Source of the DNA: Rhodopila sp.
Lineage (GTDB): Bacteria; Pseudomonadota; Alphaproteobacteria; Acetobacterales; Acetobacteraceae
NCBI GenBank assembly: GCA_031291715.1
Contig: JARLIN010000537.1
Location: forward strand, 1 to 38,592
Direction of reading: 5' to 3'
DNA length: 38,592 nucleotides
Shown: positions 9,745 to 18,426 of the stretch, in pieces
Layout of the letters: the number at the start of each line of letters is the position of its first letter
Numbering within the stretch: position 1 is the first letter of the stretch
Made by a program: the position numbers and the translations under genes
The notes under the pieces: generated by a model
What the model saw: only the letters and a program-made list of their open reading frames with translations
Database searches by the model: none
Told to the model about the DNA's origin: nothing

Positions 9745-10818
9745 TCAGGGCGTCGTCAAGCGATAAACCCGCGCCGCGGTACCGCTGTACAGCGCCGTCT
9801 TTTCGGCCGCCGATGCGCCGGCGGTGATGCGCTTGAACGCGTTCCACAGCTCGGTGTAGCCACCGGACTGCTTGTCGGGCGGGAAGTTGCTCTCGAACAT
9901 GCAACGGCTGACACCAAAGGCCTCGATGCAGGGCTCGATATACTGGCGCCACGCGGCGGCGAGGTCTTCCGATGACGGCGGAACGTCGCGTTCGTGGAAC
10001 TCAAAACCGAACGACGTCATGCCGATGCCGCCAAGCTTGACATTGACGTTCGGGCATTTCGCCAGTTCCCTGATATCCTTCTGCCAGCCAACCAGGATTT
10101 CCTGACGGTGGCCCGAATAAGGCCCTACGCCCAACACGCCGCCGACATGGTTCAGTATGATGGTGGTATCCGGGAAAGCACGGGCAAGGTCGATCGCATC
10201 CGGTAGTTGCGGATGATACTGCCACGACTCGAAACTCAGGCCCAGCTTGGCAAGCTGCGCGAAACCTTCGCGGAAGGTGGGGTCGCGCACCAGATGCGGC
10301 GGAGCGACGCGGGAGGCAAACTTGCCCACCGATTCATGGGCGTCCCACGCCACACCGTGGCGGATGCCGCGAAAGCGCCCGCCGCCGACGGCGATCTCGG
10401 CCTCCAGCACATCGCGCACGCGCGCACCGAGCCGGAGGTCGGCATGGCCGATGATCGCTTCGGCAACGCGGCAGGGGCCGTAATTCCCCGATGCGCTCAT
10501 GGCCGCGATGCCGTTGACGAACTCAACCTCACCCACGGGCGCCATCTCCGCGGGACCATGCTTGCGGTACATCGCCTGGCATTCGACGAAGACGGTGGCG
10601 ACGATGTTGTGCCCGCCGCCGATATCGGCCAGCAGGTCAGGCAGAAAATAGGTGCCGCGATGCGGCGTGTCCCAAAGATGATGGTGCGGGTCGATGATCG
10701 GCAGCTCCGGCTCCAGCGCCGTTTCGCTCGGCCGCTTCGCCAGCCATGCCTTCAGGTCGGCATCGTTACGATAGCCGATGCCGCGATATTCGCCCTTTGA
10801 ATCGCCTATTTGAACCAT
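9745..10818 (-). CDS. Amidohydrolase 2 family metal-dependent hydrolase
   Basis: 357 residues, a TIM-barrel hydrolase or decarboxylase of the amidohydrolase-2 type. The N-terminal metal motif is IDPHHHLW at 42-49. A later barrel histidine is H224 (ILNHVGG), and the end of the barrel has MFESNFPPDK, where family members usually have a metal or catalytic acid near S/D-N-F-P. Such enzymes open lactones (e.g. 2-pyrone-4,6-dicarboxylate lactonase) or decarboxylate aromatic acids. It sits between a Baeyer-Villiger-type monooxygenase upstream (59 bp) and a hydroxyacid dehydrogenase downstream (21 bp). From that context I infer lactone hydrolysis. RBS GGTAGGAA precedes the ATG. Confidence 0.88.
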   Translation of the reverse strand: MVQIGDSKGEYRGIGYRNDADLKAWLAKRPSETALEPELPIIDPHHHLWDTPHRGTYFLPDLLADIGGGHNIVATVFVECQAMYRKHGPAEMAPVGEVEFVNGIAAMSASGNYGPCRVAEAIIGHADLRLGARVRDVLEAEIAVGGGRFRGIRHGVAWDAHESVGKFASRVAPPHLVRDPTFREGFAQLAKLGLSFESWQYHPQLPDAIDLARAFPDTTIILNHVGGVLGVGPYSGHRQEILVGWQKDIRELAKCPNVNVKLGGIGMTSFGFEFHERDVPPSSEDLAAAWRQYIEPCIEAFGVSRCMFESNFPPDKQSGGYTELWNAFKRITAGASAAEKTALYSGTAARVYRLTTP

Positions 10819-10877
10819 TTCCTACCCCTTTTTTTATTGTGCGCCGCATCGTGGCACGGCGTTCCTCGCGGCCTGCG

Positions 10878-12875
10878 TTATCCGACCGTCAGCCCGTCGA
10901 TAGAAGCCACAACCCGGGCTTCCTGGCCAGGGATGATGGGCGCGTGACCAATGCGGCCGGCACGATACTCCTCTGGCACGAAGTGCTGCGTCAGTTTCCA
11001 GTAGTCCAGCAGCCGCCATGGTGAAGTCACGGTCACCCGATTGTGCCGGTTCTTGTACCAGCTCGTGACGCCCGGATGCGCCCACACCATGTTGCGGCAC
11101 TTCTCATCGACCAGCTTGTTGTAGCCGTCATGCACATCCGTGCGGACCTCGAGTGTTGAATAGCCGTTCTCGATCATCTCGCGCAGCGCCTGGGTGATGT
11201 AGCGAACCTGACATTCGGTATGAAAAATGATGCTGCCGCCATGCGCGAGATTGGTGTTCGGCCCGTAGGTCAGGAACAGGTTGGGGAAGCCGGGCACCGT
11301 GATGCCGAGATAGGCGCGCGGGTCGTCGTCGCCCCAGACGCCGCGGATCGTTCGCCCCATGCGTCCCTTGATCTCCATTGGCCACAGCATCTTGGAAGCC
11401 TGAAAGCCCGTGGCCATGATGATCACGTCCACGGCGTGGACGGTGCCGTCCTCCATGACGATCGAATCCTCGGTGACATGCGCGATCGAGCCGGTCACCA
11501 GCTCGACGTTGGGGCGCTTGAGCATCCGATACCAGTAATTATCGCGCAGCATACGCTTACCATAGGGTGGGTAAGCCGGAATCACCTTGGCAAGAAGATC
11601 CTTGTCATCATCAAGCTCCTTACGGACATAGTCGATGATCATTTCCCGCATCTTGTGGTTCGCTTCGTTCAACGAGATGTCCGGCATCGGCCAGTCCGGG
11701 TCCATCTGCAGCGAAGCATGGAAGCCGTCGGAGCCTGCCCAGAACAACTGAAAGCGCAGCCACTTGCCGAAATACGGGATGTGTTCGATCGCCCATTTGT
11801 TCCCAGCGCTGACCTCCTTGTGATAGTTGGGATTGTTCATCAGCCAATGCGGCGTCCGCTGAAATACCAGCAGACTCGCAACGTCGGGCGCGATCGACGG
11901 GCCAGCCTGAACGGCGCTGGCGCCGGTGCCGATCATCGCGACACGCTTGCCCTTCAGATCGACCGTGCGATCCCAACGGGCGGTATGGAAAACCGGTCCA
12001 CGAAACTGTGACAACCCAGCGATCGGCGGGATCGATGGACGATTCAACTGCCCGACCGCACTGATGACCGCATTGGTGTCAATCGTCTGGGTCACCCCGT
12101 CAGCGGTTTGGAACGTCACATGCCAGCGCGCGTCGTGTTCGTCGAATTCCGCTGTCGTGACCTCCACCCCAAACCGGATGTATCGGCGCAGATCGTATTT
12201 GTCGGCGGTCGCCGCGATATAGCCCAGGATTTCGTTCCGCCGCGAGAAGTGCCGGGACCACTTGTCATTCGGATTAAAGGAATACGAATAAAAGTGGTTT
12301 GGCGTGTCAACCGCGCAGCCTGGGTAGTCGTTTTCCAGCCAGGTCCCTCCGACATCCGTGTTCTTTTCCAAAATCTCGAACGGAATGCCGAGCTCTTTCA
12401 AGCGGATGGCGGTGCACAGGCCGGAAAAGCCGGCGCCGATGATAATCGCCTTGAACTTGCCGACGGCGAGGGAATCAGGTTTGCGCTGCCAGTGTACGGC
12501 GCGTGTGTCCTCGTCGCCGAGATGCGTTTCCTCGACCAGCAACGGGATGTACTCCTCGGGGACCATCTGCCCGACGCCGGCGCTCATCATCTTCTGGAGC
12601 GTCTCCGAGGGCACGTGATGCGGTGGTTCGCGCCCGCTCGCCGCATAGTCTTTCAGGACGGCGACGAGCCGGTCCCGCACCTTTTGCTTCAGATCCTCCG
12701 GGACCGATTCCAGGAAGCTCCAGGCGCCATGGATATGCGGCGCCACCTCGTCCAGGATGTCCAGGTCGCCGCTCAACTGCGCCAGGACCATCAGCATCGG
12801 CGCGATATCGGCTTCGGCCAGCGCGGCCCTCAGGGCTGCTTCGTCTCGAACCGCCGTTTCGAACATTTTGTTCAC
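10878..12875 (-). CDS. Baeyer-Villiger-type flavin-containing monooxygenase
   Basis: 665 residues. After an N-terminal extension of about 140 residues comes the FAD Rossmann motif GAGFSG (147-152). The Baeyer-Villiger fingerprint F-x-G-x(3)-H-x(3)-W-D is fully matched at 291-302 (FRGPVFHTARWD). The NADPH motif GTGASA is at 316-321. Long-extension BVMOs of this kind insert oxygen next to a ketone to give esters or lactones. The start is GTG at 12875; an ATG three codons later (12866) is equally possible. It lies 106 bp downstream of the ABC binding protein gene. The substrate is unknown; context suggests an imported cyclic or keto compound. Confidence 0.9.
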   Translation of the reverse strand: MNKMFETAVRDEAALRAALAEADIAPMLMVLAQLSGDLDILDEVAPHIHGAWSFLESVPEDLKQKVRDRLVAVLKDYAASGREPPHHVPSETLQKMMSAGVGQMVPEEYIPLLVEETHLGDEDTRAVHWQRKPDSLAVGKFKAIIIGAGFSGLCTAIRLKELGIPFEILEKNTDVGGTWLENDYPGCAVDTPNHFYSYSFNPNDKWSRHFSRRNEILGYIAATADKYDLRRYIRFGVEVTTAEFDEHDARWHVTFQTADGVTQTIDTNAVISAVGQLNRPSIPPIAGLSQFRGPVFHTARWDRTVDLKGKRVAMIGTGASAVQAGPSIAPDVASLLVFQRTPHWLMNNPNYHKEVSAGNKWAIEHIPYFGKWLRFQLFWAGSDGFHASLQMDPDWPMPDISLNEANHKMREMIIDYVRKELDDDKDLLAKVIPAYPPYGKRMLRDNYWYRMLKRPNVELVTGSIAHVTEDSIVMEDGTVHAVDVIIMATGFQASKMLWPMEIKGRMGRTIRGVWGDDDPRAYLGITVPGFPNLFLTYGPNTNLAHGGSIIFHTECQVRYITQALREMIENGYSTLEVRTDVHDGYNKLVDEKCRNMVWAHPGVTSWYKNRHNRVTVTSPWRLLDYWKLTQHFVPEEYRAGRIGHAPIIPGQEARVVASIDGLTVG

Positions 12876-12981
12876 GCCCGTGTGTTCACGAGCTCTCCCT
12901 ATCCCGTCCAGAACCGAGACTTGATCAGAGAACCCCGGGTCTTCGCAAGCGGACGTGCGGACGTGGCCAGTTCACCGGCGA

Positions 12982-14352
12982 TCAGGCGATCTGGAATCGC
13001 TCGAAAATCGCCTTGATGCGACCGGAGGCCTCCTCCGTCGCTTGTTCCGGCGTCATGTTTTTCTGCGTAATGTTGGCCTCGGCCTGGCTCCATATCTGTT
13101 CCGACAGAACAGCCGAATAGGCGGGATTGTAGGTCATCCACCACGGCATGGTCGGTTTGATCAGACCCGCCTGCACGGCGATCGGACGATGCGGGTCGCT
13201 CGGGTCCTGCCAATATGGATCATTCTTGATAATCGACATCGTTACCGGCAGGAACCGGGCACGTGTCTCCTTCAGATATGTGTTCAGGTTGTTGGGCTGG
13301 ATGAATGCCTTCAACAATGCCTTGGCGCCATCGACGTTCTTGGCACCTTTCGGAATCAGGCATGGCGACACCCCGACAAGGCTTGGCACCGGCTTGCCGT
13401 CATTGCCGTCCGGAACGCCTTGGGTAATGATCTGCTTGTAATACTGATCGGGCTTTTCCATCTGCGCCACGGCGATCGAGATGGTCGCGTTCGGCGTCAT
13501 AACGATCTGCCTGGCGAAAAAGGCGTTGTTGTTGTCGACGTCGCCCCAGTTGATGGCGCCCGGCGGGACATAGCCTTTCTTGTATGGGGTGGTCAGCCGT
13601 TCCAATGCCGTGACGGCCGCCTTCCGCACCGCGGGATCCTCGATGTTCAACTTGCCGTTCGGCAGCACGATACCGGCGCCACCATACGCGACCAGGAAGG
13701 AGTGGAAGAGATTCCCGCTATCGGCTTCCTTCGTCGCCATCGAGTAGCCCAGGCCGTAGATCCGCTTGCCCTTGCTGCGCAGCTTGTCCTGCACAACCTG
13801 GAAGAAATCGAAGTATGCGTCCTGGGTCTTCGGGATATCCGCGTCGGAGAAACCGGCTTCCTCGATCATCGGGCGCCAGGTCTGCTCCATCAGCGTCGCG
13901 CATTTGATAGGAACCGCATAGTAGGAATATTGCTTTAGGGCGGCGTTGTAGAAACGGGAATTGGCAAGCGCGGTCTGGTGGAATTCGTCTTTCTGAGTCT
14001 CGATGACGTCGGACAGGTCGATCAGCTTGTCATCCCACGCGGCACGCGGCACCAGGAACCGGTCGCCCGTCACGGCGTGTATCAGATCGGGCACGTCGCC
14101 CACCTGCATCGCCGCGATAACTTTGCTGATCAAATCGGGGCCGTTCATGATGGTCAGATTGACCTTCGTGCCGCTGACCTTCTCCCACCCTGCCATCGCG
14201 TCGATCACGGCCTGGTTTTCGGCCTGGTAGAACCCTTGCGTCCACCAGACCGTGACCGGTTCGGCCGCCTTGGCGCGCCGGGGTTTGAGAGTGGATGCGG
14301 CGGTCAACGCGCCAATGCCGGCGATTGCGTGACGGCGGGAAAGCTGTGTCAT
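12982..14352 (-). CDS. Sugar-type ABC transporter periplasmic binding protein with Tat signal
   Basis: 456 residues, extracellular solute-binding protein family 1. The start chosen is the ATG at 14352, preceded by GAGAGG; the same frame extends 46 codons upstream but that part lies inside the permease gene. The N-terminus MTQLSRRHAIAGIGALTAAS is a twin-arginine signal (R6-R7), with cleavage likely after AKA near residue 29. The mature protein starts with a typical VTVWWTQGFY...AVIDAMAGWEK block. It follows two permease genes in one operon (24 bp spacing). Tat export of a binding protein suggests folding before secretion. The ligand is unknown. Confidence 0.9.
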   Translation of the reverse strand: MTQLSRRHAIAGIGALTAASTLKPRRAKAAEPVTVWWTQGFYQAENQAVIDAMAGWEKVSGTKVNLTIMNGPDLISKVIAAMQVGDVPDLIHAVTGDRFLVPRAAWDDKLIDLSDVIETQKDEFHQTALANSRFYNAALKQYSYYAVPIKCATLMEQTWRPMIEEAGFSDADIPKTQDAYFDFFQVVQDKLRSKGKRIYGLGYSMATKEADSGNLFHSFLVAYGGAGIVLPNGKLNIEDPAVRKAAVTALERLTTPYKKGYVPPGAINWGDVDNNNAFFARQIVMTPNATISIAVAQMEKPDQYYKQIITQGVPDGNDGKPVPSLVGVSPCLIPKGAKNVDGAKALLKAFIQPNNLNTYLKETRARFLPVTMSIIKNDPYWQDPSDPHRPIAVQAGLIKPTMPWWMTYNPAYSAVLSEQIWSQAEANITQKNMTPEQATEEASGRIKAIFERFQIA

Positions 14353-14375
14353 GATCTTGCCTCTCGGATATGTGG

Positions 14376-15236
14376 TCAGCCTTTGACGCCGCCCATGGTC
14401 AGCCCGCTGTTCATCTTCCGCCGGAATGCATAATAGATGGCCATTGGGGGCAGCGCGTAGATGATGGCGGCCGCCATCAGATAGTTCCACGGCGCCTCAT
14501 CGCTGTTCAGAAACTTGCCCAGGCCGACGGGCACGGTGATGTTTCCGTCGGAGGACAGCAGCAGGAACGCGTACAGATACTCGTTCCAGGACAGCAGCAA
14601 GGCATAGGTTCCGATCGCGACCAAGGCCGGCGCCATCAATGGCAGGTAGATGCGGAAGAAGATTTGCGGGGGAGATGCCCCGTCGATCCGCGCGGCCTCA
14701 TCCAGTTCTTGGGGGATCGACGCGCCGTATTGCTTGAAGATGAAGATCGCATACGGTGTCGCGAACGTCACTTCGACGGCGATCACGGATAGTGGATTGT
14801 CCGTCAGTCCGTACTTTCCCATGATGCTGTAGAACGGGATCGCCAGAAACGACATCGGGATCATGTAGGTCAGCAGCGCGGCGTTGGTCAGCATCCATCC
14901 CCGCCTGATCTTCATCCGGCTGATTGTGAAGCTGGTAAGGGTGCCGATGGCCAGGGTCAGGAACGCCACCGATACCCCGATATAGAAGCTCGTCCCCATC
15001 TGGCCCCAGAAGTTGGCCAGAAGCCAATACGATTCCCGGAAGGCAGTCTCGAAGCTGTGCCAGGTCACGGTGGTTGGAAAGACGCTGTTGCTGAAGACGT
15101 CCTCTTTCTCCTGCAAGGCCACCCGGACCATGTTGTACAGCGGAACGATCGTCCAAATGATCAGCACGACGCTGACCATCGCGACCGAGGCATCGACGAG
15201 CCGGCGGTCGAGGCGGGCACGACTGGCGACGCTCAT
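14376..15236 (-). CDS. Sugar-type ABC transporter permease (MalG-like)
   Basis: 286 residues with six predicted helices. The EAA loop reads EAARIDGASPPQIFFRIYLP, the contact site for an ATPase subunit, followed by LMAPAL. The C-terminus ends in GLTMGGVKG, the MalG-type tail (usual ...AGAVKG). The start ATG overlaps the stop of the partner permease (ATGA). It would form the channel with the 15233-16141 permease. Confidence 0.92.
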   Translation of the reverse strand: MSVASRARLDRRLVDASVAMVSVVLIIWTIVPLYNMVRVALQEKEDVFSNSVFPTTVTWHSFETAFRESYWLLANFWGQMGTSFYIGVSVAFLTLAIGTLTSFTISRMKIRRGWMLTNAALLTYMIPMSFLAIPFYSIMGKYGLTDNPLSVIAVEVTFATPYAIFIFKQYGASIPQELDEAARIDGASPPQIFFRIYLPLMAPALVAIGTYALLLSWNEYLYAFLLLSSDGNITVPVGLGKFLNSDEAPWNYLMAAAIIYALPPMAIYYAFRRKMNSGLTMGGVKG

Positions 15237-16141
15237 AGTTGCACCTCGCCTTTCTTCAGCTGCCGCATCAACAGCATCACCAGCGGGATCAGCAGCGGCA
15301 ACGCGGACAGGACGGTGGCCATGCCGAGTGCCGGATTCCCAAGTTCAAAGGCGTTGCGAATGCCCAGGGTCGCCAGGACATGGGTCGAAAGGGCCGGGCC
15401 ACCGCCCGAGACGAACCGGACAGAGTTGAAATCGCCAAGCGCCCAGATCGTGCTCAGCAGCGTGCAGACGAGATAGAGGCTGGCCAGCAACGGGAAGGTG
15501 ATGTGGATGAAGCGGCCGAAGCTGCTGGCGCCATCCATCTCCGCGGCTTCGTAGAGTTCCCTCGGGATCGCCATGCGCCCCGCCAGGAAGATGATCGTCC
15601 AGAATGGCAGCCACTTCCAGATATGAGCGTAAATGACGGAGCTCAGTGCCAGGGTGGAATTGTCGAGCCATGGGGGGCCATCGGTCTGGAACAGTTCCCA
15701 TATCGCGTTATTGATCAGGCCCCACTGGCTGTTCAGCATCCAGTGAATTGAAATGAAAGTTGGAATGCCCGGGACAGCCCAGGGCAGAATGAAGATCAGC
15801 AGCAGCGTCTTCATCCGCCAGCCCTTCCGCATGAACAAGCCGGACAGCAGCAGGGCCAGGAACAGCTTCAAATTCACCGCGATCAATAGATAAAGCAATG
15901 TATTGACAATGGCCGACGGATACACCGGATCGGCGAGCAACTGGCGGTAGCTCGCCGGATCGCTCCCCAGCCAAAGGCCGTAGCAGACCGGGTAGAGCAC
16001 GAAGGCGAAGAAAATGCCGACGTACGGCGTAACGAACGCGAGCGCCCACACGCGATCCGCGCCCGCGAGTCCACCGCGCTTCACCAGACGGCCCGCAATT
16101 GGCGCGAGGGCCGAATTGTCGATGGTCAAAGAGACTGCCAT
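15233..16141 (-). CDS. Sugar-type ABC transporter permease (MalF/UgpA-like)
   Basis: 302 residues with six helices. The EAA loop YEAAEMDGASSFGRFIHITF is near residue 200, followed by PLLASLY. It is the first gene of the minus-strand transport operon, with GAAGGATAGG upstream of the ATG. No ABC ATPase gene lies anywhere in the cluster, so the importer must use a shared MsmX/UgpC/MalK-type ATPase encoded elsewhere. The promoter should lie in 16142-16381, shared with the divergent isomerase gene. Confidence 0.92.
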   Translation of the reverse strand: MAVSLTIDNSALAPIAGRLVKRGGLAGADRVWALAFVTPYVGIFFAFVLYPVCYGLWLGSDPASYRQLLADPVYPSAIVNTLLYLLIAVNLKLFLALLLSGLFMRKGWRMKTLLLIFILPWAVPGIPTFISIHWMLNSQWGLINNAIWELFQTDGPPWLDNSTLALSSVIYAHIWKWLPFWTIIFLAGRMAIPRELYEAAEMDGASSFGRFIHITFPLLASLYLVCTLLSTIWALGDFNSVRFVSGGGPALSTHVLATLGIRNAFELGNPALGMATVLSALPLLIPLVMLLMRQLKKGEVQL

Positions 16142-16381
16142 CGGAGCCTATCCTTCCCTGTGTCCCCCGAAGTTGTCCTTTGGAGGCTGTGTTCTTATGT
16201 TGGACTTGATTGAAACTTAGCGGGCAGCCGCCGTGGGAAGTCAACGAAAATACCCGGATGGCGCGAAGTTGAAAGCGAGCTTTCCGAATTGGACGCCATG
16301 CCGGTCATTCCGAGGGCAAGGGCTGGTGCTACCATGTGGTTGGGTGTCCAATATTGGCCACCGACACGAAGCGAAGCACGC
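16142..16381. promoter_or_regulatory. Divergent intergenic region between the ABC operon and the TIM-barrel isomerase gene
   Basis: 240 bp between divergent starts, the natural place for promoters of both units. No unambiguous -35/-10 or operator palindrome can be picked by eye. In-frame upstream starts for the isomerase at 16289 and 16334 would shorten it. Confidence 0.4.
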
Positions 16382-17206
16382 ATGGAACCGATTTATTCCC
16401 TGGCCTATCTGACAAGTGCGCCACTGGCGCCGCCCGACACCATCTCCCTCGCGGAAAAGCTGGGTTACCAGGCGGTCGGCTTGCGCGTGACGCCAGCGGC
16501 CCCCGGCGGCGACTTCAGCCCACTGATCGAGGATCGGACGCTTCTGCGGGAAACCGCCGCCCGCATCCGAGCGACCGGCATTCCCGTTTTCGACATGGAG
16601 ATTGTGCGGCTGGGACCGGATTTTCGGGTCGAAACCTTGAAGCCGTTTCTCAATGTGTGCGGCGTGCTTGGCGCCAAAGCCGTGCTGGTTGCCGGCGACG
16701 ACCCGGACGAGGCACGGTTGACCGCCTCCTACGCCGCCTTCTGTGCGGCTGCTCATCCCTATGGACTGACCGCCGACCTTGAATTCATGCCATGGACAAA
16801 GGTGCCGGACGCGAAGACAGCCCTCAGGATCGTCACACGGACGGGTCAGGAAAATGGCGGCATCCTGGTGGACGCGCTGCACGCGGCCCGTTCGGCTACA
16901 TCGCTGGACGACCTCCGGGTCATCCCGGGGAACTTCCTGCATTACGCCCAGATGTGCGACGCCCCGGCGGAGATACCTTCAACCATTGAGGGGCTTATTC
17001 ACACGGCACGCTGCGAACGGCTTCTGCCCGGCGACGGCGGCATCGACCTCGTCGGCATGTTCTCCGCGCTTCCGGCCGGCCTGCCGATCAGCCTCGAAAT
17101 CCCAAATGACCTGCGCAAGCCCGTGCTCGGCGTCGAGGAATGGAGCCGGCAGGCCCTCGTCCGTGCCCGCGAGGTGATGGCGCGACGATCCCAACCCGCG
17201 GCGTGA
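16382..17206 (+). CDS. Xylose isomerase-like TIM-barrel protein (sugar phosphate isomerase/epimerase family)
   Basis: 274 residues from the ATG at 16382. The start was chosen because the family begins at the first barrel strand (MEPIYSLAYLTSAPL); in-frame ATGs at 16289 and 16334 are alternatives. Candidate metal ligands follow the AP-endonuclease-2/xylose-isomerase pattern: E134 (DLEFMPW), D164 and H167 (LVDALH), H187/D193 (HYAQMCD) and E239 (ISLEIPND). Such proteins isomerise or epimerise sugars and related polyols, or dehydrate them. It is divergent from the sugar-type ABC operon, which suggests it acts on the imported compound. The RBS is weak. Confidence 0.82.
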   Translation: MEPIYSLAYLTSAPLAPPDTISLAEKLGYQAVGLRVTPAAPGGDFSPLIEDRTLLRETAARIRATGIPVFDMEIVRLGPDFRVETLKPFLNVCGVLGAKAVLVAGDDPDEARLTASYAAFCAAAHPYGLTADLEFMPWTKVPDAKTALRIVTRTGQENGGILVDALHAARSATSLDDLRVIPGNFLHYAQMCDAPAEIPSTIEGLIHTARCERLLPGDGGIDLVGMFSALPAGLPISLEIPNDLRKPVLGVEEWSRQALVRAREVMARRSQPAA

Positions 17207-17213
17207 CGACCGC

Positions 17214-17231
17214 CCGGCGGTTCCCCGCCGG
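17214..17231. terminator. Hairpin between convergent genes
   Basis: Stem CCGGCGG-TTCC-CCGCCGG (7 bp, 4-nt loop) in the 36-bp gap between the convergent isomerase and dinB genes. There is no T tract, so it may be a weak bidirectional or Rho-assisted terminator. Confidence 0.45.
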
Positions 17232-17242
17232 CTGGCCGCGCA

Positions 17243-18325
17243 CTACGCCAAAGCCAGTGCCATTTGCCGCTGTCCCGGGCCGATCGCTTCGTCCAGGTTG
17301 GACAACGTGACCCCCAGCAGACGCACCCCGCGCGGCGGCGGGAACAGCGGCCGCAGCAGATCGAAGCTGAGTTGCTCAATGGTTGCTGGCGAGGTGATCG
17401 CGTCGGCGCAGGAACGGCCACGGGTGATCTGCTGAAAGTCCGCGAATTTGACTTTGACCGTCACGGTCCGCCCCACCAGCCCGGCTTTGCTGTAGGCACC
17501 CCAGACCTTGGCAAGCAACGGCGCGAGCGCCGGCGGAACCTCGCCCCAGGCCAGCAGGTCGCGCTCGAAGGTCGTTTCGGCACCAATGGATTTGCGTGGC
17601 TGGTCTGACACCACCGGCCGATCGTCCTGGCCGCGCGCAGCGGCGTAGTAGTAATCGCCGGCCTTCCCGAACCGGGCCACAAGAAAATCGCGTGTCTGCC
17701 GGCGCAGATCGGCCCCTGTATGGATGCCAAGCTGAGTCATTTTGGCGGCCGTCGCGGGCCCGATGCCGTGGAACTTACCCACCGGCAGCGCTTCTACGAA
17801 GCCAGCCCCCATCCGCGGGGTAATAACGAACAATCCATCGGGCTTGCGGTGATCGGACGCCAGTTTCGCCAGGAACTTGTTGTAGGACACGCCGGCCGAC
17901 GCGGTCAGGCCAGTCTCCTGCCGGATGCGGGCCTTGATGTCCCGCGCGATGGCCGTGGCCGAACCCTTCTCGGCGATCCGGGCCGTGACATCGAGATAGG
18001 CTTCGTCGAGCGACAGCGGTTGGATCAGCGATGTGTAATCCGCGAAGATGGCCCGGATCTGCTGGGAGACCGCCCTGTAAACATCGAACCGGGGCGGAAC
18101 GAAGATCAACGCGGGGCATTTCCGCCGGGCAGTGACCGATGCCATGGCCGAGTGCACGCCGAACGTACGGGCTTCGTAGCTCGCCGCGGCGACGACGCCG
18201 CGCTCCCGGGCGCTGCCCACAGCCACTGGCAGGCCGCGCAGGTCCGGGTTATCGCGCTGCTCCACGGACGCGTAGAACGCGTCCATGTCGATGTGGATGA
18301 TGCGGCGGCCGGACTCGGGCGACAT
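17243..18325 (-). CDS. dinB: DNA polymerase IV (Y-family translesion polymerase)
   Basis: 360 residues from the ATG at 18325. The frame extends to 18412, but the family begins just before the first catalytic motif, so the later ATG is preferred. IIHIDMDAFYASVEQ at 9-23 contains catalytic D13. SLDEAYLD at 105-112 contains catalytic D107-E108. The thumb/HhH region has GKFHGIGPATAAKMTQLGI. The C-terminus ends QRQMALALA, in which QMALAL resembles the clamp-binding QLVLGL of E. coli Pol IV. It copies damaged DNA with low fidelity. The gene is divergent from the GST gene; no clear LexA box is visible in the short intergenic region. Confidence 0.93.
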   Translation of the reverse strand: MSPESGRRIIHIDMDAFYASVEQRDNPDLRGLPVAVGSARERGVVAAASYEARTFGVHSAMASVTARRKCPALIFVPPRFDVYRAVSQQIRAIFADYTSLIQPLSLDEAYLDVTARIAEKGSATAIARDIKARIRQETGLTASAGVSYNKFLAKLASDHRKPDGLFVITPRMGAGFVEALPVGKFHGIGPATAAKMTQLGIHTGADLRRQTRDFLVARFGKAGDYYYAAARGQDDRPVVSDQPRKSIGAETTFERDLLAWGEVPPALAPLLAKVWGAYSKAGLVGRTVTVKVKFADFQQITRGRSCADAITSPATIEQLSFDLLRPLFPPPRGVRLLGVTLSNLDEAIGPGQRQMALALA

Positions 18326-18426
18326 GGTGCCGCAGACGATAGCATCCTCCGGCGCGCCGACCCCAGAGACTTGACGCCGGTTGCCGCTGGGGATGAACGT
18401 TACGGCGATCAACGAGGTGCACGAAC

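Noticed and set aside
14353-14490. N-terminal extension of the sugar-binding protein
   Set aside because: It lies mostly inside the upstream permease gene; the Tat signal and RBS place the start at 14352.
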